Shown: piece after piece, positions 1-12,028 of the stretch
How the letters are laid out: each line of letters starts with the position of its first letter
How positions within the stretch are numbered: the first letter of the stretch is position 1
Assembly: GCA_907164885.2 (NCBI GenBank)
Contig: OU015503.1
Span: 67,539,568-67,603,567 of the forward strand
Reading direction: 5' to 3'
DNA length: 64,000 nucleotides
Source: Dolomedes plantarius
Lineage: Eukaryota > Arthropoda > Arachnida > Araneae > Dolomedidae
Position numbers and translations under genes: made by a program
Notes under the pieces: model-generated
Database searches by the model: none
What the model was told of the DNA's origin: nothing
The model's input: only the letters and a program-made list of their open reading frames with translations

Positions 1-463
1 TTGAATAATTGATGTCAAGTAAGGTTCCTTTAAGATAACACACAAGAATTCGTCCTTTTTCAAAACTTTTGTCTTCGCGCATACGATTTATTTAAGATTT
101 TTGCTCCTAAACTTAATTACGTACTTTTTCCGAAAAGAACCGGTCTGTTTATATGACTCGAGTTGTTTATGCACTAGTAAACTTAAAATTTTCCGTGTAA
201 TCTCACTGTAATCAGGTTTACATTGTTTCGGAAAGAAACTTCCACTAGAATTTTTAATCATTCATGGTCCAAAGTGGATAAACTATCAAGTTTTATCTGC
301 GTTTCCCTAGAAGCATATTTTTTTTCCCATTGCAAACTCAAAATTTGATACTCTGTTTTGGTACCATTTTTCTTTGTTAAATTTCGAAGTTTCCGCAACA
401 AATGTGTATCTTCGAAAACCTAATAACGTATTTATTCTGGTTCTGAATTTCTTCAATATCTCA
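1..463. other. AT-rich stretch, nothing recognised
   Basis: I see no coding frame, terminal repeat or tRNA-like box here. The open frame that runs across the following microsatellite is an artefact of simple repeats. Confidence 0.5.
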
Positions 464-648
<185 letters not shown>

Positions 649-1000
649 GGGACAGGATAGTCGAGCGGGTAATTTAAAACAAATACTTAAACTATTATAA
701 ACGAATACTCTTATAACTATACTAACATTTAATGAAAACTTATTATTTACAAGAGCTATTTACAAAGAGAACGTCGTTAATTAACATTATAGCTTAATGG
801 CAAAAATCACAGACGTCTGCTGCTAAAAGCTAAGCGCGTCATCGCTTGTTGCCATCCATCTCTCGTCTGCCGGAACTCTCGGCTGGAGATTCACTCCCTC
901 GCGCACCTTTCCTTCCGATGAGCGGCGCTAGGTGCTGGTGCTGGCATTACACAGAACACTGCTAATTGATAATTAAACGGCCTGAGGCAGGCTCCCGAGC
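649..1000. other. Unassigned, moderately GC-rich segment
   Basis: The part at 820-940 is distinctly richer in G+C than its surroundings. It has no long open frame and no terminal repeat that I can see. It could be part of an unrecognised SINE or LTR. Confidence 0.3.
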
Positions 1001-1001
1001 C

Positions 1002-1048
<47 letters not shown>
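1001..1048. repeat. (CA)n(TA)n microsatellite
   Basis: About five CA units pass directly into about 18 TA units. Confidence 0.95.
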
Positions 1049-1053
<5 letters not shown>

Positions 1054-1413
1054 AATAAATATGTCACAGATGGTGATATTTTTATCTACAGTTTGCGGCA
1101 AAATGGACTCCCACATTTCAAAGAGTAGTATAAAACGAACGAAGCAATTTTCAGAAAAACTTTGTATTTTAAAAAAAGTACTAACAATCTAGTTTTGTTT
1201 TTCTTCTCTAGGTTTCGAAAATAACATAGCTTAAGAGGTGCCCGTTATTTGCGATGCACTGCAGAAGCCGTGATCTGGAGTTCTCCATCACTCTGGTGGT
1301 CATCTTTGGGGGAAATGCCGGCAACTGCCTCAGAAATTCCCGGACTCGTTGCACGTTTTCAGGTGTTCTGATGTTCACAGGACGGCCAAATGGCTTCCTT
1401 GGTAATGTAGACC

Positions 1414-1590
1414 CAGTGGCGTAGCGAGAGGGGGGCAAGGGGGTCAATCATGCCCCGGGCGCCACTCGCAGAGGGGCGCCAAATGGTCCCAAAATAACTA
1501 ATTCTATATATTATATTACTATATGTTTTTTTGGAGGGGCGCCAAATAGGTATCGTGCCCCGGGCGCCAGTTATGATCGCTACGTCACTG
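1414..1590. mobile_element. Short non-autonomous hAT-type element (MITE)
   Basis: The left end begins CAGTGGCGTAGCGAG and the right end reads CGCTACGTCACTG, so the termini are inverted repeats with one or two mismatches. The flanks are TGTAGACC (1406-1413) and TGCAGACC (1591-1598), an 8-bp target duplication with one mismatch. An 8-bp duplication plus CAG-type ends is the hAT superfamily signature. The interior carries further inverted copies of a gccccgggcgcc motif. At 177 bp it is too short to encode anything, and the two short minus-strand frames crossing it are shadows. Confidence 0.85.
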
Positions 1591-2749
1591 TGCAGACCCA
1601 CTTCCCCTCACGTTTGAAACTCATCGCAGGGATGTTTTTCGATCAAGAACGGCATCAAATACGTACATAGAGCAGAGTTTCGCAACCTTTTATCTTCCAC
1701 GGCACAACAGCCATTTTTTTGATAATTCCGCGGCACATCACAAGTAAAAAATTGCAAATACATAACTTACAATAATAGGTATATGTTTTTATAAAATAAA
1801 AAACACAAAATGGCTCTATGTATCTAGATAATTACAATTATTTAAGTTTTATATAAATAATTTTGAATTGTACACCAACACAAGAACAAAAATATAAAGT
1901 TTTGGCCATTCGCATGAACAGTCAGATAACTTCAGGGAGATCACTTCAGGGAGAAAGTAAACTTGATCCCGACTGTAAAAGAATGAAACCCTAGGTGACA
2001 TTTTAACTAATTTAATGAAAACATAACAATTATTTACAGAACTACACAATTTTAAGAAGTTTACAGGCATACACGAAAATATTCTACTACCAGCTAGGGA
2101 AACATTGGACCGACTGACAAACATCGTTTCTCAGCAAGCAGAGTTCAGAAGGTGTCGGCACGAACGCTAATGGTTGTTTCTGTCCACGGAGTTTTAGGGA
2201 TTGCTTCTTGCGATCCCGGCGGCTGATCGCAAGGCCGTTTTACTTTGTTAGGGCATCATGAGAGTTTTTACGTAATGATGCCCTGTTTAAACCAGTTGGT
2301 TGCAAAGTTATAAATTACAAGTAACAAAAAATTCTCTTTAAATTTTAATATAAAAATTTGCTTTTTGTTCTTTACTTAAGCCTAATTAATCAAAGTTAGT
2401 TTAAATATAATAACTAAATTATTAATGGCATATTTGAGCTCTTTTCGATCAACATATACGTTTTATATTTGTCTCTATATTAGAAAGTGCTACCCGAAGT
2501 TCATGGTCAAGACCCTTTAAACACGAGTATTTGCCATTTTTAATTAGAACCATTGTCAAAAAACTTTGTTCGCAGACGTATGTCGTAGAATAAGGAAGCA
2601 AAATTGAAACGGCCTGAAAAATTTGAGATTATTCTTTCTAAACTGAAATCCAGAAATCAGCGAATGACTTTTCACTGAAGTTTAGTTTCGGCGTCACGTC
2701 GTTCCTCAGTTCTATAAATTCCTCTCGAATTTGAAGGTTTGGTTTGTAG

Positions 2750-2912
2750 CGCTACGATCAACTTTTTGCTACACGAGGGCTAATTAGACCGGGACCTACA
2801 GTTTAAAGCCAATTCCGAACGGCTACAAACATCCATGCCAACAGTGGGACTCGAACCCACAGGATCTGAACCGAATGCCAGCGCCCTAGCCATTCGGCCA
2901 TCCCCCGGCGCG
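2750..2912 (-). repeat. tRNA-derived SINE, copy 1
   Basis: On the minus strand the head contains an A-box-like GATGGCCGAATGGCTAGGG and, about 35 nt later, a B box GGTTCGAGTCC in a perfect T-arm stem (GTGGG/CCCAC). The anticodon arm does not fold as a real tRNA, so this is a SINE head and not a tRNA gene. The body down to about 2750 matches a second copy at 31646-31797, including a block reading cggtcaac/cgatcaac followed by a T run. It lies inside the 1673-4749 hAT element. Confidence 0.75.
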
Positions 2913-3300
2913 AATTTGATGGGAAAGTGCTTTTGAATTTTCGGCATCAGCTAGGAAAATATTTCTCATCCAATTTTATTGCTTCGTATTAATTGTGAAA
3001 AAACAGCGATTAAATTTCTCTGGCAATAAACTTAAATGTTGTTGAGTCAGATCCAGAATTAATTGTTTGTTTTTAATCATGGACTTGTAAGTCCTTTGGA
3101 ATATTTCTAGCAATCCTTTTTGTAACTGTTTCTGCTACATTTCGAGATTATTTTTAAACCCCATTAACTTGTCGCAACACGTCAGATAATTTTCGCTTCA
3201 ACCTTGCATTCTTTTATTGAGTTCATTCCCTTTGCTCAAAAATATCAGCCATATACGCAAGTTTGGCCATCCAGTGATTATCTTCAAAAAGTTGGTGTAA

Positions 3301-3779
3301 TCTATACTTATATATAAAGAGAGAGCGATTTTGTACATGGAGGGTAATCTTCAGAACCACTGTACCTATTTGAAAAATTCTTTCACTGTTTGAAAGGTAC
3401 ATTATTCCAGATGGACATAGGCTATATATTATGTATATCTGATCAGTAGAAATAAAGTTAGGGGCTTAATCCTAACAATCTCTATTGTTTCCGCTACTGT
3501 CTTCTACCGCTTTTTGTTCCGAAGATTTCAACGATCCTTATCGTGTTGCTATCGCGGTGGGCTTCTGTTCTGACGCTAGCGGTTCGAACCTAGCCGTTCT
3601 CCGGCACGCCTTCTTCTTTAAAAAAATTATTTTAACTATTAACTAACATAAAATTAATTTAAGGTATTATTTAGGTTATTATAAAGGTAAAAAAAGATTT
3701 ACAATTTATTGGCTATCAACTGGAAATTTATTGGTATAATATTTTGTTCAACCCGGACAAAGTCGGTACGGGCCGCTAG
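3301..3779 (+). mobile_element. Non-autonomous Helitron (479 bp)
   Basis: It begins TCTATACTTATATATAAA directly after an A and ends CCGCTAG directly before a T. That fits the Helitron rule of 5' TC, 3' CTRR and insertion between A and T with no target duplication. A GC hairpin, CCCGGAC...GGTACGGG, sits about 10 nt upstream of the CTAG end, where Helitron terminators lie. It carries no Rep/helicase coding. A tRNA-like B box (gcggttcgaacc) lies inside at about 3580. It splits the hAT transposase remnant, so it is the younger insertion. Confidence 0.8.
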
Positions 3780-5100
3780 TTCGGTCATATTTTGTTTTAA
3801 CAAAAAATCACGAACCTCGTTGCGAAGCTTAAACAATCTAGCCAAAACTTTGCCCCGGGATAGCTAAATTACCTCAGTGTACTCGCAAGTATACTTTGTT
3901 GTATCTGCTGTGTTGGAGGTATACAGATTAGTACTGCTTGCTTTCTACCCTTATAACTTATGATTTCATATGGGAAGGATTATCAGCATGAATTATTATT
4001 AACAGTTAATGCACTTTGTAATTCATGTAATTAATATTTATTTTTAAAGTTTAGTGAGCAAATAATAAATTTTTCATGTGTTTGTCTTACGTATGCAGGA
4101 TTGTTCAAAATCGAGTATTTCAGTAATTCGAACTGAAAGGCAAATTAAAAAGTACAAATAAAAAATCTTCATAGAAAAACTAAACCTGTTTACTTGACTT
4201 TAAAATATTATTTTAACCTTCGAAGTATTTCATAAAACACTTTACAATGTATGTGCAAGGAGTATGTGAATGAGTCTCCCAACACAAAATAAATGTCAGT
4301 AAAATTTATGTAGGAGAGAAAATAACTCGCCAAATATGGCTTTCCTTTGGTTTAAAGAAATTTTTATTGGTGAAACTAAAAATAGCGATAAGTTATCAGC
4401 TACTGCAAAACTTGTCCACACGCAACTGAACGCGAGAAAGTCCAAAGTTGACACGCATGCGCAGTCAGGAAATCTGAAATCCTCGCTTCCTAAATCTAGA
4501 CGTTCCTATACAAAGGTGCCGTTGCTCGAGCATACGTACAATGTATGGTAAATACATGTTTTTGTTTTCTGTATAATTTCGACCCAAAGAAATTACTTTA
4601 TGCCAAAAAGTTAGAGGAATATTTGATTTGGAGAAATTTTTAACTAATGTGGTGGTTAATTATTTTTTATTATTATTATCGATAAAATCACCGCGGCACA
4701 GTCAAGAACATCTCGCGGCACACTAGTGTGCCGGGGTTGCGGAGCACTGACATAGAGCCTCCTAAACGCCATCTGTGTCGTGCTTACAATATTGTTGCTT
4801 TTCAAGAATGCCTCGATAATGAAACCGTGATGCTCACCTGACCAACTCAAGGTGTCTACTGACAACTAGGAAATCCATCCAAACTGTTGGCATCTCTGCA
4901 CAGCCGTATCCCTATCAATCTCTTACCAGTGACCTTCAGAAATGTGGGAGTCCATTCTGCCGCACTTTGTATCAATGCTAGAACATTCGCCTTCTAAGCA
5001 TTCCAGAAAATTTTTCGATAGTTTCTTTCAACTTGAACAGTTTTTGCAATTACAAAATGCATGGAAAATTCCCTCTTTGTATGAGTCACTAATGTAAATA

Positions 5101-6320
5101 CACTGAAGTGCCACTGAATTAGGGATACCTACCTAGTAACGAGTTGGGCCTCCTCTGGCCTTGATAACGGCTGCCACACGACGAGGCATAGATTCAACAA
5201 GTTTCTGGAAACGTTCCACGGAATGGCTTGCCAAATATTGGTTAAAGCTATCCATAATTCAGTAAGGCTCTTTGGTGCTGTGTGATGGCCTTTCACACCT
5301 TGTTCCAAAACATCCCAAAGATGCTCAATAGGATTTAAGTCTGGGCTTCTAGGTGGCTAATTCATGACAGAGAAGTCAGAGGAATGCTCATCCAACCAGC
5401 CAGTAGCCAACCGGGACTTGTGAGAGGTACAGTTGTCTTGCTGGAAAGCTCCATTACCGTGCGGATAACAGAATAGCATAAACGTATGGGGGTGATCACC
5501 CAGCAACTCTACGTACCGAATTGCATTGAGTGAGGTTGGTATACGCACCAAAGATCCCAAACTGTGCCACGAAAAAACACCCCAAACCATGATTGAGCCA
5601 CCATACCCTTGTACAGTTCCAGCCAGGCATGCAGGATTCATGGCTTCATGAGACTGACGCCATATTCTCAGCCTCCCGTCGGCGTTAAGTAGTCGAAATC
5701 GAGACTCATCACTCCATGCTACTCGTTTCCAGTCCTCTAAACTCCAGTCTCCGTGCTCTCTTCCCCAGGCAAGACGTGCAGCCCGATGGCGAGTATAGAG
5801 CAATGGTACTCTCGTAGGTCGACGGCTCCCGAAACCCATACGGTGAAGCGAGCGTTGCACAGTCCGTTTACTGACTGTACGACTGGCACCGTCATTAAAC
5901 TGGGTGGTAATTTGAGCTAATGTTTGGCTTCGCTGGCTACGTACAATACGCCTGAGCCGTCTCTCACCACGCACTGTCAAGGCTAATTGCCCTTTGCAGT
6001 TTGCCCGATCGCTAGTTTTTTATCCACCATCCATGTATTCTTGGTATACTCTTGACACTGTCGACCTTGAAAATCCTAGTTGTCTGACGATTTCGGAAAT
6101 TGAATGGCCCATGCGTCGCGCACCTATGATTTGTCCGCGATCGAAGGCGTCTAAATCAGTCAGTTTACCCATACTGGCTAATTCCAACAACTAATTCAGA
6201 ACAACCACAGTTCGCGCTATATATGCAGTTACCACAGCGCCCTCACTTGCGCATATATGATGGGCAGCGCTACACAATATGCATAGGCTTTGCTATCCCT
6301 AATTCAGTGGCACTTCAGTG
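5101..6320 (-). mobile_element. Tc1-like transposon (1220 bp)
   Basis: Terminal inverted repeats of 27 bp start CACTGAAGTGCCACTGAATT and match without a mismatch at both ends. Each end abuts a TA dinucleotide (5099-5100 and 6321-6322), the Tc1/mariner target duplication. The element holds one minus-strand transposase gene that fills most of its length. The perfect ends suggest fairly recent insertion, although the gene is broken. Confidence 0.95.
5133..6172 (-). pseudogene. Tc1-like transposase, two nonsense codons and one frameshift
   Basis: The family enzyme cuts and pastes the element by a DDE mechanism in the nucleus. I place the start at the ATG at 6172, giving MGKLTDLDAFDRGQIIGARR and the first helix-turn-helix (ISEIVRQLGFSRSTVSRVY). 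A TAA follows after about 50 codons. The second HTH region and catalytic core are open from 5980 to 5357. The first catalytic Asp is in AWSDESRF and the second in FQQDNCTSHKS. A TAG then replaces what is Trp in relatives, just before RSPDLNPIEHLWD, which carries the third acidic residue (Glu). About 35 codons from the end a single-base frameshift moves the conserved ending (SMPRRVAAVIKARGG) into another frame; it stops at 5133. The nominal length of about 346 aa is normal for Tc1. This copy is inactive. Confidence 0.9.
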
Positions 6321-6640
6321 TATATGCAGTCATCAGTAAAACTATAGAAAATGCAATTTGCTATCAGTAAAAGTTTAGAGAAATTCAATATCTGAATTTT
6401 TTTCTCCCACTCGGTTCTCCAGTTATACCCGTATAAAAATTGCAATACAATGGCAATTGTAGGTAAATAAAAGTGTACGCAATAGACTGTTAATTAATAT
6501 CGACAATGGACGATCTCAACGCATTTGAAAACAAAGAAGTAGATCAGAAGCTAAACGAACTAGATCAGTGGTTCTAAACCTGTAGACCGGGAGAACCCAA
6601 GCGGCGGTCCGCAAAGTCAGCAGTAATAAATAATTAAAAT

Positions 6641-7355
6641 TATATATATAATAGCCGTTGTCTCTGTATAACACTTCCGGGCTGTACTCATCTTTCAATT
6701 GAAGCCCTCAGTAAACGAACAGCCGGTTAGGCTTAATTTCAATTTCAGATGTGGATCAGAATATTTTCTTACCTAAAAACTAATATCTTCTCCATCAAAT
6801 CACGTTTGTTCAGCCTATTTTTCTATAAAACATTCAGAACTAAAAAAAATTGGATGCTTTTAGCTGTATATTTAACAGTTTTTAAAAATCTGTTTACTTT
6901 TGCGATGAATTCTGAAAGTAAACAAACTTGAATGTGAATGAATCAAGTAGCCCAAGTATTCATATCGCGTAGTGAGCTGTAAAAAACTGGATGGCAGTCT
7001 ACTACTCCAATCGCATGAAAAACTAAATAAATAAAAAATAATGAAAGGGTTTGCTTTTACAAGGTGTGGATTAAATGCAATATTGTTAGATAATTCGGGA
7101 TATTTTTTTACTTTCATATACGTTTTCTATTATGACGTCATTATTAGTATTATGACGTCAAAATGACGGGTTGGATGGCAGTCTACTACTCCAATCGGAT
7201 GAAAAACTAAATGGATAAAAATAATGAAAGGGTTTGCTTTTACAAGGTGTGGATTAAATGCAATATTGTTAGATAATTCGGGATATTTTTTAACTTTCAT
7301 ATACTTTTTCCATTATGACGTCATTATTAGTATTATGACGTCAAAATGACGGGTT
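6641..7355 (-). repeat. Unclassified dispersed repeat, copy 1, with internal tandem duplication
   Basis: This segment is a close inverted copy of 12446-12993. Both carry an 81-codon open frame starting MKVKKYPELSNNIAF and differing at only a few residues, which looks like a shared repeat and not a real gene. In this copy a unit of about 184 bp is present twice in tandem (6988-7171 and 7172-7355). Each unit ends with two TGACGTCA palindromes separated by an AT-rich spacer. The outer boundary reads tgacgggttaccttctag here and its reverse complement at 12446. I see no target duplication or terminal repeat, so the class is unknown. Confidence 0.8.
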
Positions 7356-7860
7356 ACCTTCTAGTAAAATTATATTCATCATTTCCAAAAGACCGCAGAT
7401 TCAGCAATTTCATGAAATTGGGAACAAGATTTTTTTTCTTCCGAATTCTTTGCTCAAATTCTGAAAAATTCCTGTATTTTTACCATTTTCTTTGCTCAAA
7501 TTCTGCAAAAATTCCTGTATTTTCACCATTTTCTGACGTTTCGGATACCAAAAAAAAATCCCTCTTCGGCTTAAAAATCCCTAATATATTTTCTGTGCCG
7601 CGGAGTCTCAGCCATTTTATAGCTAGTGAAGGGATTGCAAGCTCAAAAACCTCATTAAGTTCTCGTAGGCTTCTGTTTGTCATGAAATTTATTTCTGCGT
7701 TAAATTTGTTATTGTTAAAATTGTATTAAAAGGTTTTTCTATCATCAATAATTTGACTATTCAGAAAATTAAACCTATTGTTTTCGTCTCAAAGGGTTTG
7801 TTGGGAGACGGTTCCCGGCGAATTATTTTTAAAATTTTTTTAATTTATATTTTCAAATGG
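7356..7860. other. AT-rich stretch, no feature
   Basis: A 127-codon plus-strand frame and its antisense partner cross here. Both are low-complexity (Phe/Ser-rich), lack any recognisable domain, and contain the repeated ctcaaattctgaaaaattcctg phrase, so I do not call a gene. Confidence 0.4.
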
Positions 7861-7869
7861 TCCCTCATA

Positions 7870-8600
7870 AACAAAAATTTAATTACCACTGAACTAGAAG
7901 ATGGAACATGGATCCACGAAGACTTGTAGCTATTTAAAATGTTTAAGCGGACAACGGACCTTCAACTTTTTTTTTTAATTTCAATATTTTACTCTAGGTA
8001 CAAAATGAGAATACTTAATATTGTTTTCTACTACATCGAAGACACTTAAAATTCACAATTAAGTATTTTGTGGAAGAGTAAGACCTGTTTTCCAAAAAAT
8101 TCTTAAAAAATGCCAGAATTTTTTTTTAAAATGATCCACGCGCATTCATTTTCTTTTAAATTCTTTAAAATTTCTGAGGGTTGTAAATCGAAGTGTTCAC
8201 CATAAATCTGTGCAAAATTCTTTGAAATCATAAATATTTTTTCATATTTATCGACCTCAAAATGAAGCAAAAACATACAAAAAATTTCAGGGTAATTAAA
8301 AAACAATAATTATTTATGGTTTAAAATTCATTAAAAAACAATGCACAATTATGTTTATATATATACGGTTAACTTATTGAAAAAAATTACGGGTTTTAAA
8401 TGATTTTGAATGTACATGGAGCATTTTGAAAAATGCTAGCCCTTTTTTTTAAAAAAAATTGATAAACAGGCACTACTCTGTCAGAAAATCCTTATTTTGA
8501 ATTCTAAGGGCCTTCAATGTAGTTAAAAAGAATACAAATTATTCTCATTTTGTATATACAATTAAAAATTGCTATTTGTACAATATTTAAATGAACAATT
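7870..8600. repeat. Copy of an AT-rich inverted-repeat element
   Basis: The left part (about 7960-8160) and the right part (about 8400-8570) are rough inverted repeats of each other. They share phrases with 41746-41960, 42840-42956 and 57060-57600, such as gcattttgaaaaatgctag and ttcaatgtagttaaaaa. This is a family of AT-rich, palindromic, non-coding elements; boundaries are approximate. Confidence 0.5.
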
Positions 8601-11335
8601 GTGGTAAAGAAAGCTGTTAGTAGTGCTATCGATAAATTAATTTCCACATTTTTACCCTTACGTCAGCTCATCTGTCTTTATACTGTTCCCCAGCTCATCA
8701 GTCTCACAGACCGCAACGCTATAAAATTAGGATATTCTCCTATTTTTATAAGTTTTTCACAGTTATATGTCTGTCAGACTCTCGTCTCCTATTCTTAAGT
8801 GGAATTGATGAAGGTGTGTAATAGCGTCTTCAATAAGCCCAAAATAAACGCAAACAGGTGTCGAACGATATACACCTTTGGAGATGTGCGACAATAGGGA
8901 AAAAGTACCCGAGTCATTTAGAATGATTTGTGAAACCCATTAGCGGCGCGTTTTTCCCTTGGAGAAGTCGGCAGGAAAGAAATTCACCATAGGTGGTCTG
9001 CAGAGGGCGGAACCGGAAAAGGTCGGGTATTCGAGATGGTTCGAGATGGTTGGAAAAAAGGGCTGACAAGAATGGATAAATAACGACGGTGTTGCGAATG
9101 AGGGGAGAGAATAGACTTGGACTGTGGAAAGGTCGCCACGCGTACGGAGAGACGGGGGTCTCGTTTGGACTTTGAAGAATGAGCCCTGCTCTCATGAGTG
9201 TATTAACGTTCGTCGGAACGAACTTTTGTAAATGATTCATTTAGCCAAGATTTTAATGTGTCAATAAACCAGATGTAAATAAGAGTTGGTTCTACAGTTA
9301 TGATTAGTTCTACAAGAAAATGATTTGTCGGATCACGACCATAAAGGTTAACAATGTCATCAATGCAAAACTACTGCCACCTCTCATTCTTGAAAAAGGG
9401 CAAATAAATAATAAATTATTCAAAAAAAAATTTCAGAATCCGATTCCTCAATCTGTGATAGTGCGAGAGAGACAAAATGTTTGGTTCGTTGTGAAACAGG
9501 AGGAAGTCTTCCAACCATGCTAGTTACAACAATAAAACAAAGATCTTAGAAATAGAATGCATGAAGACCGTCAGATAATTAATACGGTTCAAGGCTTATC
9601 GGTCATACAGACCGGCAAAAATTTAAATCAGTTCAAGGCTCATCGGTCCAAGAGTCCAACTATGTTTTACAAAGATCAAATTTACCGACAAAATACGAGC
9701 GGGCGAAAATCTCCGATGTGTTGTCATTGAAGGTCAGGACCCGACTGAAGAACTCACAAACCTTCAACAGTCTGATCACCTCCACCCCAACCAGGTGCAA
9801 CAGCGGTCTCCTAGACCGATTATCCGACTTAAGGGTTAATTATTCCGAAATTGTTGAAAGTCCACTTTCCATAATAGGACCATAGGATCATACGAAATGG
9901 GTCGCAACTGCAATTCCTGGGCCACGCCCTCAATTGCAGACTTTCAGGTAATAAGCAGAGGGGAACCAATGAAACAGAGTATAGGAAATTAAAGCATTTA
10001 AATATTAAAATGTGGTAAAAGCCACTCGACATTAATAGAATAGATCCAATAATTCAAAACTTTCAATTCGAAAATATTCAAAATTTTTTGAACGATAAAA
10101 GATTAAATTTACAAATTTCCTCAGGTACTTGATAATAAAACCCTAGTTCTCTTTTAATAATTTTGTCCACTCAAATCACTGTTTAGAACCAATCGTTTAA
10201 ATTTTATGAGGCACGATCATAAATATTTACCATAAAAAGATAAAGCACCGTTAAAAAGGAGATTAAATATTATTAAATATGTTAATAACTAACCAGCTCA
10301 GATAACGGAGCAGATTTACTTAGAGGAAAACAGGCAATTAAAATCTAAATTATATTAAATTCATATGTCTTAAACTTAACTGCTTTTAACATGCATAAGG
10401 TATCATTTAACAAATTAAAGATAAATTTAATAGCTCATAAATTTTACATTCTTGCAGCATTTTTTTATAACAATCTGATGACAAATTCATTTTACGAATT
10501 TCAATAGAAAGATAGGATCTGATGAAAAAAATAAATAAAAGGTTTCTTAAAATATCTCAAAAATTGCTTACTTAATCTTTAATTTTTTAGCAATTTTGCC
10601 TCTAATTATTTCATATAATTTTTTTTTCCAAATTACTTTTTAGAGAAATTTTTATTATTTCTACATGTTAAATATAGTCTAGTAAAAGATAATAAAGGAA
10701 TTTTATATTGATTTCTTGTCAAAACAGCTGTGAATATAATAGTTATTAACTGTATGTGACATTTATATAGAATGTAGATGTGTAATTTACAGCTTCAAAA
10801 TTGTCAAACGCTTCTTATCTCATTTTATGATGTTAAAATTTATATTGACATCAGAATTAAGAGATAAATACCTTTGATATCAGAGATACCGTTTACGTGG
10901 TTGAAAAAAATTGTTAGATAATTATTTTTCAATAACATTTCGGGTGTGAATCTCAACTCAGTACATGTTACGTAGATATCAAAATTTTGACAAGAGCCAT
11001 TTTCTTACTGTCTTAAAAATAGCTTTAGTCATAACGACAATTTTTCTTTAATATATAAACAAAGAAATTTTTCCCAGTACATGTTTTCTGATACCAACTC
11101 GTTCGCTATATTAGGGTTTTGTTTTGAAACTATATTACTTTATGACAATGATTTTCCAACTACAGTGACAATTATTTATGGTGGCCAGTAATGGTTCGGG
11201 AAAAAGGAACCATTTAAAGGGGTGGCCGTCGAAAAGTATTTTGTTGCATAACATTAGCTCTATGGAGTCATTAATCGGTTCTGAACAAAATATGGCCGTT
11301 TAGAGGGGTGGCAAGCTAGAGAGGGCTCTCTCTAT
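8601..11335. other. 2.7 kb without a recognisable gene
   Basis: The sequence is AT-rich. The segment at 8890-9240 is richer in G+C and holds a 108-codon minus-strand frame (Pro/Leu/Ser-rich) that I do not recognise. A 10-bp tandem (gagatggttc twice) lies near 9030. A short segment at 11175-11330 repeats ggggtggc phrases and may be the edge of a DNA transposon. No terminal repeats were confirmed. Confidence 0.4.
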
Positions 11336-11570
11336 TTGCAACGCCCACCTGGAGGGACGTTAACTAAATCGCGATATCAAACATCGAGGTCAGTATTCTA
11401 CCATATAAATTACCACTGTGACAACCTCCAGTCGGTAATTTTGAATGAATTTGTAGCATGTTGCCATGAATATATTTTATTATTTATTTATTTTTTAATT
11501 ATTTTATTTTCAATAATGGTGGTTTTCACCCGATATTTTTTCCATACATTTGGTTTAAGTCTTACGGGGC

Positions 11571-11856
11571 CCGAGGTAGCCTAGTGGTAGCATGTTGGGC
11601 TTCATATGGGAGTGGTTTATTCGAATCCCGACGAACGCTATTAATTGCCTTTGCGTCTAGGCCGAATACGGGCACGTTAAATCTGTAGACCGGAAAGACC
11701 TATGATGTCACAGAGGGAGGGGCAAGGTACGATCCCTCAAGATGCCGACCTTGCTGGTGCTCGGTCAAAATGGAGGTGATGTCAGGGGGTGGTGTTGGTT
11801 TACCATTACTGTGCCTTCATTGAAAGCAACAAACGATTCTCGCGTTTAAATCGCGA
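11571..11856 (+). repeat. SINE-like sequence with tRNA-like head
   Basis: The head has an A-box-like GGTAGCCTAGTGGTAGCATG and a B-box-like GGTTTATTCGAATCCC (interrupted by extra bases). A body of about 200 bp follows, with low-complexity purine-rich phrases. No target duplication was found. The tRNA likeness is weaker than in the neighbouring element at 11868. Confidence 0.5.
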
Positions 11857-11867
11857 ATGTCATCATT

Positions 11868-12017
11868 GAGTTGCCCAGTGGCTAAGTGGTTAAGGCATAA
11901 GCCTGCACTCCGGGGGCGCGGGTTCGAATCCCGCATAAGACTTGGTTGTATTCTGGGGAACTCGTCAGTCTTCCGGCTGAAAAAGAAAGGATAGCTGCAA
12001 TCCATGGTCCATCGCCG
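11868..12017 (+). mobile_element. tRNA-derived SINE with target duplication
   Basis: The head has A box TGGCTAAGTGG and B box GGTTCGAATCCC in a perfect T stem (GCGGG/CCCGC). The element is bracketed by an 11-bp direct repeat ATGTCATCATT at 11857-11867 and 12018-12028, as expected for LINE-mediated retrotransposition. The reverse-strand frame (RDSNPRPRSAGLCLNHLATG) is a well-known spurious translation of a tRNA-like head, not a protein. Confidence 0.8.
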
Positions 12018-12028
12018 ATGTCATCATT

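Larger units (their letters stand above)
2409..3990 (-). pseudogene. hAT transposase remnant (catalytic and dimerisation regions)
   Basis: No continuous frame survives, but translated minus-strand fragments are recognisable. Near 3880-3780 a fragment reads RGKVLARLFKLRNEVRDFLL. Near 3300-3230 another reads LFEDNHWMAKLAYMADIF. At 2640-2420 the C-terminal dimerisation block reads ILLPYSTTYVCEQSF, followed by a LDHELRVALSNIETNIKRI-like tail. These match in order the ZBED/SCAND3-type hAT transposases (general family knowledge). Several stops and frame changes separate them. The SINE and the Helitron interrupt the gene. It cannot make a functional transposase. The copy at 36.9-37.1 kb carries the same C-terminal block in one short open frame. 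Confidence 0.75.
1673..4749 (-). mobile_element. Degenerate hAT (ZBED/Buster-like) transposon with intact ends
   Basis: Left terminus CAGAGTTTCGCAACC and right terminus GGTTGCGGAGCACTG form imperfect terminal inverted repeats. The subterminal parts are also inverted, with cggcacaacagcc on the left and gcggcacactagtgtgcc on the right. The flanks are ACATAGAG on both sides (1665-1672 and 4750-4757), a perfect 8-bp duplication that fixes both ends. The interior carries decayed transposase on the minus strand and was later hit by a SINE (2750-2912) and a Helitron (3301-3779). A second, internally deleted copy of the same family lies at 36441-37318 and shares the subterminal sequence. Confidence 0.9.

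Noticed and set aside
2820..2905. A functional tRNA gene on the minus strand
   Set aside because: The A and B boxes are good but the anticodon and acceptor stems do not pair; a second copy with the same 3' body at 31.7 kb shows it is a SINE.
6560..6600. hAT-like end (cagtggttctaaacc)
   Set aside because: A single end without partner or 8-bp duplication; too weak alone.
8914..9240. 108-aa minus-strand frame
   Set aside because: No motif, unusual composition and no splice or promoter context; kept only as unassigned sequence.
11817..12005. 62-aa protein containing RDSNPRPRSAGL
   Set aside because: Spurious translation of a tRNA-derived SINE head.
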